A DNA stretch of 64,000 nucleotides. Origin: Veillonellales bacterium (GTDB taxonomy: Bacteria > Bacillota > Negativicutes > Veillonellales > Dialisteraceae). The stretch spans positions 186,001 through 250,000 of the forward strand of contig CALXPQ010000002.1 in the NCBI GenBank assembly GCA_944390485.1, read 5' to 3'. The notes beneath the pieces were generated by a model that worked only from the letters and a program-made list of their open reading frames with translations, had not been told where the DNA came from and did not search any database. Below, in pieces: positions 49,516-57,052 of this stretch. Position numbers and translations under genes: made by a program. Numbering within the stretch: the first letter of the stretch is position 1; each line of letters begins with the position of its first letter.

Positions 49516-50271
49516 ATGGCGATACTTTCTGTGGAAGAGCTGGAGAAATCATTCGGGGACAGGCAGGTGCTCCGGGGGATCTCTTTCCGGGCGGAGGAAG
49601 GGGACGTGGTATCGGTGCTGGGGCCGTCCGGCACGGGGAAGACCACCATGCTCCGCTGTCTGAATGCGCTGGAGCGGCCCGACGCGGGACGGGTCGCCAT
49701 CGGCAGCGTGTCGGTGGATTTCCGGCACGCTTCGAAAAAGGAGGTGCGGGCGCTCCGCCGGCAGTCCACCATGGTCTTCCAGAATTTCAATCTGTTCCGC
49801 AATCATACGGTGCTGGAGAACGTCATGGACGGGCTCGTCTACGGCAAGGGGATGACCCGGGCGGAGGCGGAGCCGCTCGCCATGGAAGAACTCGCCCGGG
49901 TCCATATGGAGCAGGCGGCGCACCTGTACCCGGCGGAGCTGTCCGGCGGGATGCAGCAGCGCGTGGGCATCGCGCGGGCGCTGGCTCCGAGGCCGGAGGT
50001 CATCCTGCTGGACGAGCCTACGTCAGCGCTCGATCCGGAGCTCGTGGGCGAGGTGCTGGACGCCATCCGCAAGGCGGCTTCCCTGGGGATCACCATGATC
50101 ATCGTCACGCACGAGATGCGCTTCGCCGAGCAGATCTCGACGAAGGTGCTGTTCATGGCGGAGGGGCGCGTGGTGGAAGAAGGGCCTCCGCAGCAGATCT
50201 TCCATCACCCGGAACAGGAAAAGACGCGGCAGTTCCTGCGCCGCATGCTGGAAAGAGAACAGGAGGGATGA
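49516..50271 (+). CDS. Polar amino acid ABC transporter ATP-binding protein
   Basis: 251 residues from ATG 49516 (GAAGGAGGAG). Walker A GPSGTGKTT, signature LSGGMQQRVGIARALA, Walker B VILLDEPTSALDPE, and H-loop VTHEM. The QNFNLFRNHTVLENV Q-loop region is typical of the GlnQ/HisP-type polar amino acid group. It energises the two membrane proteins encoded at 51145 and 51843. First gene of a five-gene operon; binding protein 3 bases downstream. Confidence 0.95.
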   Translation: MAILSVEELEKSFGDRQVLRGISFRAEEGDVVSVLGPSGTGKTTMLRCLNALERPDAGRVAIGSVSVDFRHASKKEVRALRRQSTMVFQNFNLFRNHTVLENVMDGLVYGKGMTRAEAEPLAMEELARVHMEQAAHLYPAELSGGMQQRVGIARALAPRPEVILLDEPTSALDPELVGEVLDAIRKAASLGITMIIVTHEMRFAEQISTKVLFMAEGRVVEEGPPQQIFHHPEQEKTRQFLRRMLEREQEG

Positions 50272-50274
50272 CAC

Positions 50275-51126
50275 ATGGATTACAGAAAAAAGATCCTGGC
50301 CGCGCTTGCGGCGGGATGCCTCGCAGCGGCGCTCTTCGCGGGCTGCGGCGGCAGCAGCGCGCCGGCGGCGGATGCCGAAGGAAAGACCGTCATGAAGACG
50401 CTGGTGTCGGCGACGGAGCCGCCTCTCGCCTGGAAGGACGCGGACGGGAAGATCCAGGGCTATGAATACGACGTGCTCTGCGAAGCGGGCCGCCGGCTCC
50501 GGTCGTATTCGCTCGATATCGACGCGGTCCCGCCGGAGACGCAGGACGTGATGATGGAGTCCGGAGAGGCGAAGCTCGCCGCGGGCGGCTACTACCGCAA
50601 TCCCCAGCGGGCGGCGAATTACATCATCCCGGAGAATCCCATCGGCGCGAGCGCGCTCCTCGTCTATGTGAAGCAGGGTGAAGAGACGAAGTACCGGGAC
50701 CTGAAGGAGGCGCTCGCCGCAGGGCTCCGGCCGTGCCCTTTCACCTCGGGACACGGGGCGTTCCGCATCCTGTCCGAATGGAATGAGAAGAACGGCAGGC
50801 CGCTCGGGGAGGAACTGCCCGTGCAGAGCGGCGTCACGCAGGCAGAGCGCATCCAGGCCATCGGGGCGGGGCAGTACGACATGCTGATCGTCCCGGGCAA
50901 TCTGAATATCGAGAAGCTCAGCCGGGAGGAAGGCGTGCCGCTCGCCCCGCTGGCGGCGCCCGTGCAGGTGGATCCCACGGTGGTGCTCGTGAACAGGCAG
51001 GAGCCGCAGTTCGCAGAGGAGCTCAATGAGGCGCTCGGTTCCATGCGGCAGGACGGGACGCTCTCCTCTCTTTCGGAGAAATGGTTCGGCAGCGACATGA
51101 TGCGGCTGCTGGATTCGGCGTCCTGA
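50275..51126 (+). CDS. Amino acid ABC transporter substrate-binding lipoprotein
   Basis: 283 residues; lipobox LFAGC near residue 24. Family-3 binding protein fold: VSATEPPLAWKDADGKIQGY, EYDVLCEAGRRL and the C-terminal SLSEKWFGSDMM. The ligand segments differ from the orphan binding proteins at 29.3-31.1 kb, so the cargo probably differs. It delivers substrate to the permease pair downstream. Start ATG 50275 with AGGAGGGATG, 3 bases after the ATPase gene. Confidence 0.92.
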   Translation: MDYRKKILAALAAGCLAAALFAGCGGSSAPAADAEGKTVMKTLVSATEPPLAWKDADGKIQGYEYDVLCEAGRRLRSYSLDIDAVPPETQDVMMESGEAKLAAGGYYRNPQRAANYIIPENPIGASALLVYVKQGEETKYRDLKEALAAGLRPCPFTSGHGAFRILSEWNEKNGRPLGEELPVQSGVTQAERIQAIGAGQYDMLIVPGNLNIEKLSREEGVPLAPLAAPVQVDPTVVLVNRQEPQFAEELNEALGSMRQDGTLSSLSEKWFGSDMMRLLDSAS

Positions 51127-51144
51127 CGGAAAGGGGGTGGTCCC

Positions 51145-51846
51145 GTGCTCAGCTTCGATCCTTCGTACTTCCTCGCGGTCTTTCCGCAGATCGCGGCGGC
51201 GCTGCCGTTCACTTTCTACGTGGTGGCCGCCGCGGCGGCGATGAGCCTCCTGGCCGGCGCGGCGGTGGCGGCCGTGCGCATCGCCCGCGTGCCGGTGCTG
51301 TACGCGCTGTGTGAAGTGTGGCTCTCTTTCGTGCGGAGCATGCCCTTCGTGCTGCTGCTCTTCCTGATGTATTTCACCGTGCCGGCATTCCTGCGGGCAG
51401 CCGGACTGGATACGTCCCGCCTGCCCAAGGAAGTCTATGTCTTCGCGGCGGTGGTCTTCGGCTTCGCTCCCGTCATCGGGGAGGTCATCCGCCCGGCGTA
51501 CCTTTCGGTGGACCGGGGCCAGCACGACGCGGCCAGGGCGTTCGGATTTTCTGATTTCGACCGCATCTTCCGCATCATCGTGCCGCAGATGATCCCGGTG
51601 GCCGCGCCGCCCCTGATGAATCAGGTCATCGAGATCGTGAAGGACACCTCGCTCATGTATCTGATCGGCCTGATGGACCTCATGGGCCGGGCGAATCTGC
51701 TCATCCATGTGAACATGGGCCGGGGCAAGCTGGAAAATTATGCCGCCGTAGCGCTCCTCTACTGGGTGCTCGTGGCGGTGCTGGAAGCGGCGGCGCAGTA
51801 CCTGAGCCGGCGGAGTTCCGGCGGTTTCCCGGGAGGTGCGTCATGA
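51145..51846 (+). CDS. Polar amino acid ABC transporter permease 1, GTG start
   Basis: 233 residues from GTG 51145 (AAAGGGGGTG). About five membrane segments of the HisM/GlnP family: FVRSMPFVLLLFLMYF (the usual RGTP-type segment reads RSMP here), AFGFSDFDRIFRIIVPQMIP (EAA loop), and NQVIEIVKDTSLMYLIGL. It forms the channel with the next permease. Its stop overlaps that gene by four bases. Confidence 0.93.
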   Translation: MLSFDPSYFLAVFPQIAAALPFTFYVVAAAAAMSLLAGAAVAAVRIARVPVLYALCEVWLSFVRSMPFVLLLFLMYFTVPAFLRAAGLDTSRLPKEVYVFAAVVFGFAPVIGEVIRPAYLSVDRGQHDAARAFGFSDFDRIFRIIVPQMIPVAAPPLMNQVIEIVKDTSLMYLIGLMDLMGRANLLIHVNMGRGKLENYAAVALLYWVLVAVLEAAAQYLSRRSSGGFPGGAS

Positions 51847-52550
51847 CCTTTGACATCCATGTGATGGCCTCGGCTTTTCTCTACATCCTGCCGGCGGTGC
51901 CGCGGACGGTGCTGCTCGCGGCGTTCGTGCTGGGCGCAGGCATCGTGCTGGGCGCGGGCATCGCAGTCCTACGCATCGGCCGGCACCGCATCCTGAATCC
52001 CGTCCTCGCGGTGTGGGTGTCTTTCACGCGGGCCGTGCCGGCCATCGTGCAGATCTTCATTGCCTATTACACGGTGCCCTTCCTGCTCGCCCCGGTCCTG
52101 AGCGCCGCGGCGGGCGCGGAGGTGAAGCCTTTCGACGTCAGTCCGTACTGGACGGGGTGCCTCCTCTTTATCCTGTACCATGCGGCCTACCAGTCGGAAA
52201 ATATCCGCGGGGCGCTCCTGTCCGTGCCGAAGGGGCAGTACGAAGCGGCCATGAGCATCGGCATGACGCCGGGGCAGGCGCGGCTGCACATCGTCTTCCC
52301 GCAGGCGCTGTCTGTGGTGCTCCCCACATTTTTTACCTATTATCTGCACGCGCTGAAAGCGCTGGCGCTGCTCTTCACCATCCGCGTGGTGGACATCTTC
52401 TCCGCCGCGGACATCTATGCGGCGCTGGTGAGCCGGCGGACCGAGCCGTACGCGGCGGACGCGCTGGTGTACTGGATGCTGTGCCTCATCCTCACTGCGG
52501 GCTATCACCGGCTGGAGGCCTCTCTGACCCGGCGCGGGCGCGCAGGATGA
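51843..52550 (+). CDS. Polar amino acid ABC transporter permease 2
   Basis: 235 residues, five membrane segments. HisM-family motifs: WVSFTRAVPAIVQIFIAYY, YQSENIRGALLSVPKGQYEA (EAA loop with SIGMTPGQARLHIVFPQAL) and LHALKALALLFTIRVVDIF. It is a diverged partner of permease 1, so the channel is probably a heterodimer. Overlaps permease 1 by four bases; the UroD-like gene follows after 35 bases. Confidence 0.93.
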   Translation: MTFDIHVMASAFLYILPAVPRTVLLAAFVLGAGIVLGAGIAVLRIGRHRILNPVLAVWVSFTRAVPAIVQIFIAYYTVPFLLAPVLSAAAGAEVKPFDVSPYWTGCLLFILYHAAYQSENIRGALLSVPKGQYEAAMSIGMTPGQARLHIVFPQALSVVLPTFFTYYLHALKALALLFTIRVVDIFSAADIYAALVSRRTEPYAADALVYWMLCLILTAGYHRLEASLTRRGRAG

Positions 52551-52585
52551 GCGGGCGGCCTGCGGGCCGCGGAAAGGAGAATCTC

Positions 52586-53599
52586 ATGAACAGGGAAGAA
52601 CGGGTGCGCGCGGTCATCGAAGGCGGAACGCCGGACCGCGTGCCGGTATCGGTGTGGTTTCATTTCTCCGTGTACGATCAGGACCCGGTCTCGCTCGCCG
52701 AGGCGGAAGCGGACTTCGTGGAGACGTACGATTATGATTTCATCAAGATGATGCCTTTCGGCGATTACGGCATCCAGGACCTCGGAGCGAAGCTCTCCAT
52801 CTACTGCCAGCCGAACCGGCCGGTGACGCTCGCCGCTCCGGGAATCCGATCGATGGACGATTACCGGCATATGGAGGTCATCTCCGGCCTGCAGGGGACA
52901 TACGGCAAGCAGGTGGAATTCGCGCGGCATCTCGCCCGGTGCGTCCCGCCGCACACGCCGTTCATCCAGACCATCTTCAGCCCGCTCACTACGCTTCACA
53001 AGCTCACCGGCGGCCGCGTCCTCCGCGATCTGCGGGAAGATCCGGACGCGGTGCATCATGCGCTCGCCGTGGTGACGGCCATTACGGTGGATTTCATCCG
53101 CTATAACATCGATGCCGGGGTGAGCGGCTTCTTTTTCGCCACGCAGGACGCGCGGCGGCCGCTGCTGTCCCTGGAGGAATTCCGTACATTCGGGGAGTTC
53201 TATGACCGGCAGGTGATGGAGGCGTACATGGGCCGCACGTGGTTCAATGTCATCCATATCCACGGCATGGACGTGTATTTCGAGGAAATCCTGCGCCGGT
53301 ATCCGCCGGCGGTCCTCAACTGGCATGACCGGGATACCCCGCCGTCGCTGGCGGAGGCGCGGGCCCTCACGGACCGGCCCTTCCTCGCGGGGCTCCAGGC
53401 GGCGAAAAAGATCGCGGACGGCCGCGAGGTGTGGGACGATATCGTGAAGAACGGCACGCCGGAGAGCATCACGGCGCAGGTGCGGGATGCGATCCGCTCC
53501 GCAGGCGGGAAAGGGATCATAATCGGCCCGGGGTGCGTGGTGAATCAGGAATGCCCGGCGGCCAATCTCCGCGCGGTCCGGCAGGCGGTCGAAATCTGA
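52586..53599 (+). CDS. Uroporphyrinogen decarboxylase-family protein (MtaA/CmuA-like), not HemE
   Basis: 337 residues from ATG 52586 (GGAAAGGAG). UroD-fold TIM barrel: EERVRAVIEGGTPDRVPVSV, KMMPFGDYGIQDLG, and GIIIGPGCVVNQECPAANLR. The last is the methyltransferase-subfamily end motif. Methyl-cobamide:thiol enzymes of this family bind Zn with H-x-C...C; here the positions read His224-x-His226 (IHIHGMD) and Cys317 (GPGC), a variant set. Essential HemE residues are not evident. Last gene of the ABC operon, so it probably acts on the imported compound. Substrate unknown; no corrinoid protein is nearby. Confidence 0.85.
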   Translation: MNREERVRAVIEGGTPDRVPVSVWFHFSVYDQDPVSLAEAEADFVETYDYDFIKMMPFGDYGIQDLGAKLSIYCQPNRPVTLAAPGIRSMDDYRHMEVISGLQGTYGKQVEFARHLARCVPPHTPFIQTIFSPLTTLHKLTGGRVLRDLREDPDAVHHALAVVTAITVDFIRYNIDAGVSGFFFATQDARRPLLSLEEFRTFGEFYDRQVMEAYMGRTWFNVIHIHGMDVYFEEILRRYPPAVLNWHDRDTPPSLAEARALTDRPFLAGLQAAKKIADGREVWDDIVKNGTPESITAQVRDAIRSAGGKGIIIGPGCVVNQECPAANLRAVRQAVEI

Positions 53600-53606
53600 C
53601 GGGCAC

Positions 53607-53634
53607 GAAAAAACTCCGCGCATCCGGCGGAGTT
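53607..53634 (-). terminator. Terminator of the PepSY lipoprotein gene
   Basis: AACTCCGC/GCGGAGTT arms (53612-53619 / 53627-53634); a run of As on the plus strand gives a T tract for minus-strand transcription. Confidence 0.8.
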
Positions 53635-53639
53635 CTCTG

Positions 53640-54209
53640 TCAGTTCCGGAGGTCGGCGGTCCAGTCGAAGATGAGGCCGGTCCCCGGGTCCATCTCGAAT
53701 TCGTACACCATCCCGCGGAAGGCGGCGCGTCCCTCGTAGCGGCCGTATCCGTCGCCGGACTCCCGGCGGATGCGGATGGCGTCCGCGGGCAGGCCGGGCA
53801 CCTTCGACTGCACGATGGCCTTCGCCTCTTCCGGCGAGACAGGGCGGGTCGGCTGACGGCGCACCCATTCTTCCTGCACTTCGTAGTCGGCGCCCACGAT
53901 GGCCCCGGTCTCGATGGCGATCTCGAAATCGTAGTCGCCGTACGGGGTCTCGAATTCGATGTCGTAGATGGGGATGCCGCTGTCTCCGTCCCGTTCGAGC
54001 TTCCGCACCTGGGCGCGGCTCTCCGGGACGCCCGCGTTGGCGAGGGCGATGGCGAGCGCTTCCTCGCCGCTCACGGTGCGGCCGGCCGGCGCGGGCGCTT
54101 CCACGAGAGGAGCGGGGCGGGCAGCGGGCTGGGCGGCCTCGCCGCAGCCGGCGCACAGGACGGCGCCCGCGAACAGCGCGGAAAGGAAAAGACTGGCAGT
54201 GCGTTTCAT
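53640..54209 (-). CDS. PepSY-domain lipoprotein
   Basis: 189 residues from the minus-strand ATG at 54209 (AAAGGAGGGAT). Signal peptide with lipobox VLCAGC. Two PepSY domains: VSGEEALAIALANAGVPESR with IPIYDIEFETPYGDYDFEI, and VSPEEAKAIVQSKVPGLPAD with YEFEMDPGTGLIFDW. PepSY domains are thought to inhibit or modulate peptidases in the envelope. It diverges from an M20 peptidase gene, although that one looks cytoplasmic. Own promoter. Confidence 0.88.
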   Translation of the reverse strand: MKRTASLFLSALFAGAVLCAGCGEAAQPAARPAPLVEAPAPAGRTVSGEEALAIALANAGVPESRAQVRKLERDGDSGIPIYDIEFETPYGDYDFEIAIETGAIVGADYEVQEEWVRRQPTRPVSPEEAKAIVQSKVPGLPADAIRIRRESGDGYGRYEGRAAFRGMVYEFEMDPGTGLIFDWTADLRN

Positions 54210-54237
54210 GGGGGATCCCTCCTTTATTTTTTCTACT

Positions 54238-54266
54238 ATTATATGAGACTGGGGAGGAAAGGACAA
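54238..54266 (-). promoter_or_regulatory. PepSY gene promoter
   Basis: Minus strand TTGTCC (54266-54261), 17 bp, TATAAT (54243-54238). Confidence 0.65.
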
Positions 54267-54313
54267 TCGCCGCGCCGAGGTGCAGAAAAATCCGCGGCAT
54301 TTCTGGCCCGGGA

Positions 54314-54322
54314 TGCTATAAT
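54314..54322 (+). promoter_or_regulatory. Extended -10 of the M20 peptidase gene
   Basis: TGC-TATAAT, 42 bases before the ATG at 54364. There is no recognisable -35. Confidence 0.55.
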
Positions 54323-54363
54323 GAAGGCAATCCCCGCAGGGGAAAAGAAAAGGAGGATTTCCA

Positions 54364-55704
54364 ATGAACGAGACATACATCCGTCATCTGCAGGACATCG
54401 TGCGCATCCCCACGGTGTCCACGGAAAACGACGCGTCCACGGACTGGACGCAGTTCGACCGGCTTCACGACTTCCTGAAGGAAGCCTATCCGCTCATCCA
54501 CAGCCGGATGGAGCGCACCGTCATCGGGCGGGCGAGCCTGCTCTATCGCTGGAAGGCGAAGGAGCCGAAGCGCCTGCCGGTGCTCCTCATGGCGCATCAG
54601 GACGTGGTGCCCACGGGCGACCCGGCCCAGTGGACGCACGACCCCTTCGGCGGCGAGCTCGATCAGGGCTGCGTCTGGGGCCGCGGCACGAACGACTGCA
54701 AGTCTCTCCTCATCGCGGAGTGCGAAGCGGTGGAGGAGCTCCTCGCGGAAGGGTTCGAGCCGGATTTCGACATTTACCTGTCTTTCGGCCACAATGAGGA
54801 AGTGCAGGCGGACGACGACCGGAAAGGCTCCGTCCTCGCCGGCCGGTACCTGGCGGACCGGGGCGTGCGGATCGGCTGCATCTTTGACGAAGGCGGCATG
54901 GTGCAGCGCGGCGCGGACTCCGGAGAGTCACAGGACACGGCGCTCGTGAGCCTGGCGGAAAAATCGCCGAATGACTTCGTGCTCTACAAGGACGGACCCG
55001 GCGGCCATGCGAGCAAGCCCGGGCGGCACACCGTGCTGGGCGACGTGGCCCGCGCCATGGCGGCGGTGGAAGCCCATCCCATGCCGTACCGCCTGACGCC
55101 GCTGGCGGAGGCGCAGCTTGCCGCGCTGGCGCCGCTCCAGACCGGGGCGCGCCGGGCGGTCTATGCGGACCCGAAGGGGCACTAGGCCGAGCTGTGCGCG
55201 CTCGCGGCGGAAGACCGCGGCCTCGACGCCATCCTCCACACGACCTTCGCGGTGACGAAAGCGTCCGGCAGCCCGCAGACGAACGTCCTCCCCGCCCACG
55301 CGGAGTGCACCATGAGCGTGCGCATCCTGCAGGGGGACACGGTGGCGTCCGTGAAAGCGTATCTGGAGAGCCTCATGCCCGACGGCGTCAAAGTGAAGGT
55401 GACCTTCGGCGAGGACCCGCATCCGGAAGGCTCCGTGGACAGCGCGGAGTTTCGTCTGCTGGAGCGCGTCATCCGCGACGTGTACGGCGCGGACACGGCG
55501 GTGGTCCCCATGGTGATGACCGGCGCGACGGATTCCCGCAACTATGCGGCGGTGTGCGATCACATCTTCCGCTTCAGCGGGCGCATCATGACGAAGGACT
55601 GGGGCGAGGCGCACCAGATCGACGAAAAGGTGCCCGCAGACGCGGTGGAGCCGGCGGCGGCCTTCTTCAAGGCGTACCTCCGGGCGTACCGGACGGCGCT
55701 CTGA
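54364..55704 (+). pseudogene. M20 family peptidase interrupted by one in-frame amber codon
   Basis: A 446-residue M20 peptidase (PM20D1/carboxypeptidase-like) that reads through apart from TAG at 55183-55185. Before it: LLMAHQDVVPTG, VWGRGTNDCKS, FGHNEEVQ, FDEGGMV and GPGGHASKPGRH, the metal and substrate motifs. After it, in the same frame: HTTFAVTKASGSPQTN and TGATDSRNYAAVC, with the C-terminal AHQIDEKV carrying the last metal-binding His. Both parts have normal codon use and no other lesion. So it is a recent point nonsense mutation or a sequence error, and the first part alone (273 residues) would lack a metal ligand. SD AAAGGAGG. Confidence 0.85.
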
Positions 55705-55711
55705 GACAGAG

Positions 55712-55742
55712 AAAGACAGCTCGATGCGGGGCTGTCTTTTTT
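55712..55742 (+). terminator. Intrinsic terminator after the M20 gene
   Basis: AAAGACAGC/GCTGTCTTT arms (55712-55720 / 55731-55739), 10-base loop, Ts to 55742. Confidence 0.85.
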
Positions 55743-55775
55743 CGTGCCTGTCCGGTGGCGGCGGCGGGGAGTTTT

Positions 55776-55784
55776 TGATAGAAT
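55776..55784 (+). promoter_or_regulatory. Extended -10 of the dus gene
   Basis: TGA-TAGAAT about 30 bases before the ATG. Confidence 0.45.
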
Positions 55785-55815
55785 AAAAAAATATTCGCAA
55801 AAGAGGAGGGGTCCT

Positions 55816-56823
55816 ATGGAAAAACCGGCGATCGGCGCCGTGAAGCTCGACGGGTGGTGCGCCCTCGCGCCCATGGCGGGGGTGAGCGACCTGGCGTACC
55901 GCGTCATCGCGCGGCGCATGGGGGCGGCGCTCACCACGACGGAGATGGTGAGCTCCCGCGGGCTGCACCACAGGAACGAGAAGACCCGGGAGATGATGAA
56001 GCTCGACCCGGGCGAGCACCCCGTGGCGCTCCAGCTCTTCGGGGACGACCCGGACATCATGGCGGAAGCGGCGCAGGCGGCGGAGCGGGCCGGCGCGGAC
56101 ATCGTGGACGTGAACATGGGCTGCCCCATGCTGAAGGTGGTGAAGAACGGCGACGGCTCGGCGCTCATGAAGAACGTGCCGCTCGCGCACGACATCCTCC
56201 GCGCCATGGTGCGCGCCGTGTCCGTCCCCGTGACGGTGAAGATGCGCCTCGGCTGGAGCCGGGCGTCGCTCAATGCGCCGGAGCTGGCGCAGGCCGCGGA
56301 GGAAGCGGGCGCGGCGGCCGTGACGGTGCACGGGCGCACGCGGGACGAATTCTACAGCGGCCATGCGGACTGGGACGGCATCCGCCGCGTCGTGGAGGCC
56401 GTGTCCATCCCCGTGTGGGGGAACGGCGACGTGACGGACGGCCCGTCGGCGAAGCGGCTCATGGAGGAGACCGGCTGCGCCGGCGTCGCCGTGGGCCGCG
56501 CGGCCTGGGGCAATCCGTGGATCTTCCGCGAGGTCAACGCGTACCTCGAGACGGGCGAGGTCCTGCCGCCGCCCACGCGGGAGGAGCGGCTCTCCATGGC
56601 GGAGGAGCACCTCGCGGGCCTCGTGCGGGAGAAGGGCGAGTACATCGCCGTGCGGGAGATGCGCGCCCACGCGAGCCACTACTTCCGCGGCCTGCCGCAC
56701 GCCACGGCGCTCCGGCGGGAGATCATGCGGGCGGAGTCGCAGGCGGCGTTCCTGGCGCTGCTCGAGCAGTACAAGCAGGAGACCGGGGCGGCTTCTGTAG
56801 AATGCATTAGAGGAACTTCATGA
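55816..56823 (+). CDS. dusB: tRNA-dihydrouridine synthase
   Basis: 335 residues from ATG 55816 (GAGGAGGGG). FMN-dependent TIM-barrel enzyme reducing uridines in tRNA. Motifs: ALAPMAGVSDLAYR, LFGDDPDIMAEAA, VDVNMGCPMLKVVKNGDGSA with the catalytic Cys, VTVKMRLGWS, TVHGRTRDEFYSG and GNGDVTDG. It is closest to the DusB group in layout. The extreme C-terminus (VECIRGTS) shows no family conservation I recognise. Single-gene unit. Confidence 0.95.
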   Translation: MEKPAIGAVKLDGWCALAPMAGVSDLAYRVIARRMGAALTTTEMVSSRGLHHRNEKTREMMKLDPGEHPVALQLFGDDPDIMAEAAQAAERAGADIVDVNMGCPMLKVVKNGDGSALMKNVPLAHDILRAMVRAVSVPVTVKMRLGWSRASLNAPELAQAAEEAGAAAVTVHGRTRDEFYSGHADWDGIRRVVEAVSIPVWGNGDVTDGPSAKRLMEETGCAGVAVGRAAWGNPWIFREVNAYLETGEVLPPPTREERLSMAEEHLAGLVREKGEYIAVREMRAHASHYFRGLPHATALRREIMRAESQAAFLALLEQYKQETGAASVECIRGTS

Positions 56824-56878
56824 ATTTGTAAAATTTCATGATTTCTTCATTAAAATCCAATGGTATCACAAAAAAACA

Positions 56879-56917
56879 GGCCCTTTTCGGGGCGCTTTCT
56901 TTGACAAGAAAAGGGCC
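56879..56917 (+). promoter_or_regulatory. Inverted repeat overlapping the purine operon promoter
   Basis: GGCCCTTTTC (56879-56888) and GAAAAGGGCC (56908-56917) are perfect 10-bp arms. The right arm lies inside the -35/-10 spacer. It could be an operator or, on the minus strand where a T tract follows, a terminator. Confidence 0.6.
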
Positions 56918-56929
56918 AGCCATTACAAT
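56901..56929 (+). promoter_or_regulatory. Purine operon promoter
   Basis: TTGACA (56901-56906), 17 bp, TACAAT (56924-56929). Near consensus. A second TTGACA (56934-56939) with TGAAAT (56958-56963) at 18 bp follows. Confidence 0.8.
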
Positions 56930-56958
56930 GAATTTGACAGAGCAAATCATTATATGTT

Positions 56959-57035
56959 GAAATAAGCAAGCCAGCGCCATATGTCAAGGGTTCGGCTTTT
57001 CTTATTTCCGAGGGGATGGAGGGAAGGCTCCGTCC
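56959..57035 (+). promoter_or_regulatory. Structured leader of the purine operon
   Basis: GAAATAAG (56959-56966) pairs perfectly with CTTATTTC (57001-57008), enclosing AAGCC/GGCTT. A second stem GGATGGAG/CTCCGTCC follows (~57014-57034), ending just before the SD. It does not carry the purine riboswitch core. Confidence 0.45.
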
Positions 57036-57052
57036 CGCAGAAAGGGGACATG

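Noticed and set aside
52586-53599. Annotation as HemE (heme biosynthesis)
   Set aside because: The sequence follows the methyltransferase-type end motif and sits in a transporter operon. No other heme genes are nearby.
55183-55185. Pyrrolysine or programmed amber read-through
   Set aside because: There is no Pyl machinery in the window, the position is not a known catalytic site, and TAG ends polA normally. A point mutation is simpler.
56930-57052. Purine riboswitch before the NCS2 permease
   Set aside because: The TCTACC loop segment and three-way junction pattern are missing.
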